From the NCBI GenBank assembly GCA_029987025.1, contig DALTWQ010000053.1:1-8751 (forward strand): a DNA stretch of 8,751 bases, given 5' to 3'. The notes below the pieces were generated by a model that saw only the letters and a program-made list of their open reading frames with translations, had not been told where the DNA came from and made no database searches. Position numbers and translations under genes: made by a program. Shown one piece after another: positions 4,968 through 8,751 of the stretch. Source of the stretch: Methanocorpusculum sp. GTDB taxonomy: Archaea; Halobacteriota; Methanomicrobia; Methanomicrobiales; Methanocorpusculaceae. Numbering within the stretch: position 1 is the first letter of the stretch; every line of letters begins with the position of its first letter.

Positions 4968-6193
4968 ACAGCATCTCTGCAGAGCATATAACAACAGGAT
5001 ATGCTGACCGCACCATCATCGATGATTTAACCCTCGCCGTTGAAAAAGGCGGATTCCTTGGCATCATCGGGGTAAACGGCTGCGGAAAAACCACGCTTCT
5101 GCGGTCAATGACGCGGATTTTAAAGCCGAATACAGGCGTTGTCTATGTGGACGGCCGCGAGATTGAGTCCTACAACGCAAAGGATTTTGCACGGATTGTG
5201 GGGTGTGTTAATCAGATGAATGATGCCGCATTCGAGTTCTCTGTAAAGGACGTGGTAATGATGGGGCGTCACCCGTACTTAGGCCGCCTTCGTCCGATAT
5301 CTGCTGAAGATTTCAGAATCGCCGACGAAGCGATGTCATATACGCACGTTCTTCATCTCAAAGATCGGCTGATTACCGAACTGTCCGGAGGCGAAAGGCA
5401 GCGTGTTTTAATCGCAAAGACGATTGCACAGCAGCCGGAGATTCTTCTGCTGGATGAACCGACAAACCATCTGGATATCTCACACCAGATTGAAATCCTC
5501 CAGCTCCTAAAAAGTCTCACGCCGAAAATTACTGTCGTCTGCGTGCTGCACGATTTAAATCTCGCCTCCTGTTTCTGCGATACGCTGGTTCTGATGGACA
5601 AAGGAAAAATCATCGCGGCAGGAACACCTTCAGAGGTACTCACACCGAAACGAATCTACGACACCTTCTCGGTAAAGATGATGGTGTCTCCTCATCCGGT
5701 CACGGGAAAACCTTACCTTGTACCTGAATACGGTGTTTTCTCTCATCCTGGTTCGAAAAAGATTCACGTCATATCAGGCGGCGGTACGGGAACAGAACTC
5801 ATCTACGCTCTTGCCATCCGCGGATTTGCAATCACTGCGGGCGTCCTGTCCGCGAACGATTCGGATGCGGCAGCGGCATCGACGCTCGGCATCGAAACAA
5901 TTATCGAGCCCCCGTTTTCCGCCGTGAGCAGCGAATCTGCTGAAAAACTCAAAAACATGATAGCCGAATCTGACATTGTTGTGGTGTCCGGAATGCCTGT
6001 CGGATGCGGAAACATTGCAAACATCTCGGTTCTTTTAGAGACAGATAAGCCCGTGTACTTCCTTGGGGCATTTGAGGACTACACCAAAGGAAAAGCAGAA
6101 GAGATCCGGGAAAAACTCATCAGCCGCGGAGCGTATGCGGCAGCAGATATACAGGAGCTTCTTGCACATCTGAATGAGGAAAATACGGCATAA
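4964..6193 (+). CDS. btuD: Corrinoid ABC transporter ATPase with C-terminal Rossmann-like domain (BtuD-like)
   Basis: A 409-residue protein made of two parts. Residues 1-255 are a complete ABC ATPase that would drive the permease: Walker A GVNGCGKTT (36-44), Q-loop Gln84, signature LSGGERQRV (140-148), Walker B LLLDEP (161-166) and the switch His196. Stand-alone BtuD/FecE proteins end near here. Residues about 264-400 form an additional domain with a glycine-rich strand-turn (VISGGGTGTELIYAL, 269-283), a second strand-end VLSANDSDAA (294-303) and IVVVSGMPVGCGN (338-350). This looks like an alternating alpha/beta, Rossmann-like fold, and its function is unknown to me. Archaeal BtuD proteins of about 400 residues are known (for example in Halobacterium), so the extension is probably conserved rather than a chance fusion. 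It is translationally coupled to the permease by the ATGA overlap. Confidence 0.85.
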   Translation: MNSISAEHITTGYADRTIIDDLTLAVEKGGFLGIIGVNGCGKTTLLRSMTRILKPNTGVVYVDGREIESYNAKDFARIVGCVNQMNDAAFEFSVKDVVMMGRHPYLGRLRPISAEDFRIADEAMSYTHVLHLKDRLITELSGGERQRVLIAKTIAQQPEILLLDEPTNHLDISHQIEILQLLKSLTPKITVVCVLHDLNLASCFCDTLVLMDKGKIIAAGTPSEVLTPKRIYDTFSVKMMVSPHPVTGKPYLVPEYGVFSHPGSKKIHVISGGGTGTELIYALAIRGFAITAGVLSANDSDAAAASTLGIETIIEPPFSAVSSESAEKLKNMIAESDIVVVSGMPVGCGNIANISVLLETDKPVYFLGAFEDYTKGKAEEIREKLISRGAYAAADIQELLAHLNEENTA

Positions 6194-6198
6194 GAGAG

Positions 6199-6207
6199 AA
6201 TTATTTA
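6199..6207 (+). promoter_or_regulatory. Possible internal promoter before cbiZ
   Basis: AATTATTTA falls in the 47-base gap between the ATPase stop and ATG 6241, about 34-42 bases before the start. It could give cbiZ a promoter of its own in addition to read-through from the transporter genes. The evidence is weak and based on composition. Confidence 0.3.
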
Positions 6208-6240
6208 GTCCAGGAATACAAACACATAAGGCAGAAGAAC

Positions 6241-7113
6241 ATGCGGTACTACTATACAGATAACACTCTTTTCATACGAGGCGCATATCATGCGGCAAGT
6301 ACGGGAATAAACGGCGGGATTTCCGATGTTTCAACGATTCTGAATCACACAGTCCCGGTTGATTTTTCCCATGACGAACCGCTCGAATATGTTAATTCCC
6401 TTCTGCAGAAAAAAGGATACGGCAAAGATGCGTTCGGACTTCTGACCGCAGTTTCAATGAAGCATCTCTGTGTTCTGCAGTTTGATTACATCACCGTCTT
6501 TGTAACCGCCGGTGTTTCAAATCCCAATCCCGACCCGACAAAACCCCATACCATCAATATCATCATCGTAAGCGGTGAAGGATTTTCCGACGCCGCACTT
6601 CTCGATGCAATCATTACCGCAACTGAAGCAAAAGCACATGCTCTTCGTCTCTTAGGGCGGGACTTTACCGGCACCACATCCGATGCGGTTGTTGTCGCCT
6701 CGGAAGGAACGCCCTGCCACGTTTATGCCGGAACATATACCGAACCCGGAAAACGGATTTACGAAGCGGTCCTAAAAGGAGTCACTGAAGCCCTTCAGCT
6801 CCATGAAGGAACCGTTTTCCGGACTCATCCGATGTACTTCATCTATTCCCGCTACAGCAACACCGGCTGGTTTGAGTGGAGACGCGACGCCTGTCCGTAT
6901 TACCCGTGCCACTTTGAAGGCCAGGTCTGTGACTTCTGCTACTGTCCGTTCTATCCGTGCAAAGATGAGTCGCTTGGCGAATGGGTTGAAAGCAGTTCCG
7001 GAAACGGAAATGTGTGGGCCTGCAGTAATTGTCAGCTGCTCCATGATGAAAAACATGCGGCATATCTGCGGACACATCCTGATGCCTCTTTTGAAGAGGT
7101 AAAACGGCTGTAA
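6241..7113 (+). CDS. cbiZ: Adenosylcobinamide amidohydrolase CbiZ with C-terminal Cys-rich domain
   Basis: A 290-residue two-domain protein. Residues about 1-190 match CbiZ, the archaeal salvage enzyme that removes the aminopropanol arm of adenosylcobinamide to give adenosylcobyric acid, which then re-enters cobamide synthesis. CbiZ-type segments seen are STGINGG (20-26), FVTAGVSNP (87-95), TEAKAHALR (128-136), GRDFTGTTSDAVVVA (139-153) and VYAGTYTEPG (161-170). Residues about 205-270 carry eight cysteines (218, 223, 230, 233, 235, 240, 261 and 264) set among aromatic residues, as in the Cys-rich small domain (PF04071) that is known to accompany CbiZ in methanogens. It probably binds a metal, with zinc or an Fe-S cluster both conceivable. 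The enzyme is expected to be cytoplasmic. Its position after the importer explains the pathway: imported incomplete corrinoids are recycled. A weak own promoter is possible. Confidence 0.9.
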   Translation: MRYYYTDNTLFIRGAYHAASTGINGGISDVSTILNHTVPVDFSHDEPLEYVNSLLQKKGYGKDAFGLLTAVSMKHLCVLQFDYITVFVTAGVSNPNPDPTKPHTINIIIVSGEGFSDAALLDAIITATEAKAHALRLLGRDFTGTTSDAVVVASEGTPCHVYAGTYTEPGKRIYEAVLKGVTEALQLHEGTVFRTHPMYFIYSRYSNTGWFEWRRDACPYYPCHFEGQVCDFCYCPFYPCKDESLGEWVESSSGNGNVWACSNCQLLHDEKHAAYLRTHPDASFEEVKRL

Positions 7114-7202
7114 TCCGGGGTTAACCCCTCTCCTTATTATATGAGTAGATTCAAATAATTACTCACAAATATTCCGGTCATATATCAATACCCTGACAAT
7201 AC

Positions 7203-8357
7203 ATGACAGAAGCAATAACCGGCTCGGCAAAATGTCCGACATATGATAATAAAGAAGAGGTTTTCAAGGCCGTCAGAAAAGCTGTACGGTTAGCCGGCGG
7301 CTTTCCGAACGTCAAAGGAAAGAAGGTCTTAATCAAACCGAACCTCTTATCCGATGCAGCGCCTGACAGAGCTGTCACCACTCATCCGTCTATTATCTGG
7401 GCAGTTGCAAAACTCGTGCAGGACGCAGGAGGAATTGTAACAATTGCCGACAGTCCGGGTGCGGGAATTTTATATACGCCGCGTACGCTTCATAAAGTCT
7501 ACAGCAAGTGCGGCATAGAAGAAGTCGCAAAAGAACTCGGTATAGTTCTTGATTATGACGTCGGATTTAAAGACTGCAACTTCCCCGACGGTGTTGTGAT
7601 GAAGCATTTCACCATCATCAACCAGGCGTATAATGCTGATGTCATCATCTCTGTCTGTAAATTAAAAACACACATGTTTGCTCACTTCTCCGGTGCGGTG
7701 AAAAACACCTTCGGCGTTGTGCCGGGACTTGACAAACCGGTTTTCCATTCCCGTTTCCCTGACTTTACCGATTTTGCCGAGATGCTCGTCGATTTAAACG
7801 AACTGGTCCGTCCTGATTTTGTCGTAATGGATGCCGTTGTCGGCATGGAAGGAAACGGACCTCAGGGCGGAAAGCCGCGTAATGTCGGCTATGTTCTTGC
7901 ATCGAAATCTGTGTACGGCCTGGATATTACCGCACAGACGCTTATTGCAATGCCCCCTGAGTCCATTGCAACAACTATTGCGGCCCTTCGCCGCGGCTTA
8001 GTCGATGAGGTCACGGTAGCCGGCGATGAAATATGCCCGGTACGCGACTTTGTGCCGCCTTCAACGTACCGTCAGGAGGTTCACGAGTCGTGGCAGAAGC
8101 GTAATATCTACCGCAGACTCCAGCGGGTCGGAAAACTCTACTCGCCGTCACCGGTCATCAATGCAAAGCTCTGTGTCGGCTGCGGTCAGTGTGTGAGAAT
8201 CTGTCCGGTTAAAGCTGCCCACATATCACAGGGTAAAGCCTCCTTTGACCTGACGAACTGTATCCGCTGCTACTGCTGCCACGAGATGTGTCAGTATGAT
8301 GCAATCATTATGAAACGTCCGCTCGTAGGCGAAGTAATCCACTCATTTATCAGATAA
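7203..8357 (+). CDS. DUF362 protein with C-terminal 2x[4Fe-4S] ferredoxin domain
   Basis: A 384-residue protein. Residues about 15-300 are the DUF362 domain: VKGKKVLIKPNLLS (37-50), TTHPSIIWAVAKLVQDAGG (59-77), IADSPG (81-86), ISVCKLKTHMFAHFSGAVKN (149-168) and GMEGNGPQGGKPR (214-226). The C-terminus is a bacterial-type ferredoxin unit with cluster one at C324, C327, C330 and C334-Pro, and cluster two at C353, C356, C359 and C363, with an extra Cys at 358. No export signal is seen, so it is probably cytoplasmic. DUF362-ferredoxin proteins are common in methanogens, and the reaction is not established. The iron-sulfur domain suggests electron transfer. ATG 7203 is the natural start. A TATA-like stretch (7152-7160) and another (7179-7186) lie upstream, and no Shine-Dalgarno site is visible. 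The flavoprotein start codon lies 2 bases after its stop, implying co-transcription. Confidence 0.88.
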   Translation: MTEAITGSAKCPTYDNKEEVFKAVRKAVRLAGGFPNVKGKKVLIKPNLLSDAAPDRAVTTHPSIIWAVAKLVQDAGGIVTIADSPGAGILYTPRTLHKVYSKCGIEEVAKELGIVLDYDVGFKDCNFPDGVVMKHFTIINQAYNADVIISVCKLKTHMFAHFSGAVKNTFGVVPGLDKPVFHSRFPDFTDFAEMLVDLNELVRPDFVVMDAVVGMEGNGPQGGKPRNVGYVLASKSVYGLDITAQTLIAMPPESIATTIAALRRGLVDEVTVAGDEICPVRDFVPPSTYRQEVHESWQKRNIYRRLQRVGKLYSPSPVINAKLCVGCGQCVRICPVKAAHISQGKASFDLTNCIRCYCCHEMCQYDAIIMKRPLVGEVIHSFIR

Positions 8358-8359
8358 CT

Positions 8360-8751
8360 ATGTCCCGCAAATGGCTGATTTTAGGAGGGGGACTCACCGG
8401 AGTAACCCTTGCCCGTCTGTTACAGGAAAAAGGCGACACTGTAACTGTCTTTGAAAAGAATGCAAAATCCGGAGGTCTGTGTGTCTCGGAAATCCGCAAC
8501 GGATTTACCTTCGATGCAGGTGGTTCTCACATTGTGTTCTCCCGCGATACAGAAGTACTGCAGTTTATGCAGGACGTTCTTGATAAGAACCGTGAGTTTA
8601 GAAACCGCAACACCAAAATTTTCTATAAAGGACGCTATGTCAAGTATCCGTTCGAAAACGGTCTTGCAGAACTTCCGAAAGATGATCTGTACTTCTGCAT
8701 CAGTGAATATATCAAGATGCTGATTGCCTCGGAGAAAGGCGAGATTGCCGA
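8360..8751 (+). CDS. FAD-dependent oxidoreductase / UDP-galactopyranose mutase-like flavoprotein (5' part)
   Basis: The first 130 residues of a flavoprotein cut by the window edge. The N-terminus has the FAD-binding Rossmann fingerprint LILGGGLTGVTLARLLQ (6-22) ending in the ribose-binding acidic residue in TVFEK (29-33). It is followed by the GGL motif (38-40) and FDAGGSHIVFS (51-61), typical of amine oxidase / protoporphyrinogen oxidase-like proteins. The NTKIFYKGRYVKYPFENGL stretch (84-102) resembles UDP-galactopyranose mutase-related flavoproteins. This could mean a sugar-modifying role in surface glycan synthesis or a redox step using the ferredoxin-bearing neighbour, and the missing C-terminus is needed to choose. 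ATG 8360 sits 2 bases after the DUF362 stop with no clear ribosome binding site, consistent with translational coupling. Confidence 0.8.
   Translation, partial: MSRKWLILGGGLTGVTLARLLQEKGDTVTVFEKNAKSGGLCVSEIRNGFTFDAGGSHIVFSRDTEVLQFMQDVLDKNREFRNRNTKIFYKGRYVKYPFENGLAELPKDDLYFCISEYIKMLIASEKGEIA

Noticed and set aside
7117..7128. Perfect palindrome GGGGTTAACCCC after cbiZ as an intrinsic terminator
   Set aside because: The stem would be only 4 bp with a 4-base loop and no T-run follows directly. It may mark the end of the block, but the evidence is too slight to annotate.

Overview
The window looks like chromosomal DNA from a methanogenic archaeon, most likely Methanomicrobiales and possibly a Methanocorpusculum-type organism. 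The support is indirect. Genes are short and mostly monocistronic. Spacers are T-rich, with TATA-like boxes about 25-40 bases before the start codons, and most genes lack a Shine-Dalgarno site. There is also a CbiZ-type archaeal corrinoid salvage gene and a DUF362-ferredoxin protein. All genes I accept are on the + strand.

Layout. 1-49 is the tail of an upstream gene, followed by a T-rich terminator. 91-358 is a non-coding fold-back element: 68-bp inverted arms, short decamer repeats and two hairpins whose stem bases differ but stay paired. 359-609 is the long leader region of an acyl-CoA synthetase-like AMP-dependent ligase (610-2277). 2365-3892 holds three small integral membrane protein genes, each with its own promoter-like and terminator-like sequences: a three-helix unknown, a DUF308/HdeD-like six-helix protein and another three-helix unknown.

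3980-7113 is a corrinoid uptake and salvage block. A strong palindrome sits in the promoter. It is followed by a BtuC-like permease, a BtuD-like ATPase that overlaps it by 4 bases and carries an extra Rossmann-like C-terminal domain, and CbiZ fused to a Cys-rich small domain. Together these would import corrinoids and convert adenosylcobinamide to adenosylcobyric acid for rebuilding cobamides, which methanogenesis needs. No substrate-binding protein gene is present here.

7203-8751 is a two-gene unit: a DUF362 protein with a C-terminal 2x[4Fe-4S] ferredoxin domain, then the start of a Rossmann-type FAD flavoprotein (protoporphyrinogen oxidase / UDP-galactopyranose mutase-like) cut by the window edge.

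The items most worth a second look are the fold-back element, the palindrome before the transporter, and the unexplained C-terminal domain on the ATPase.
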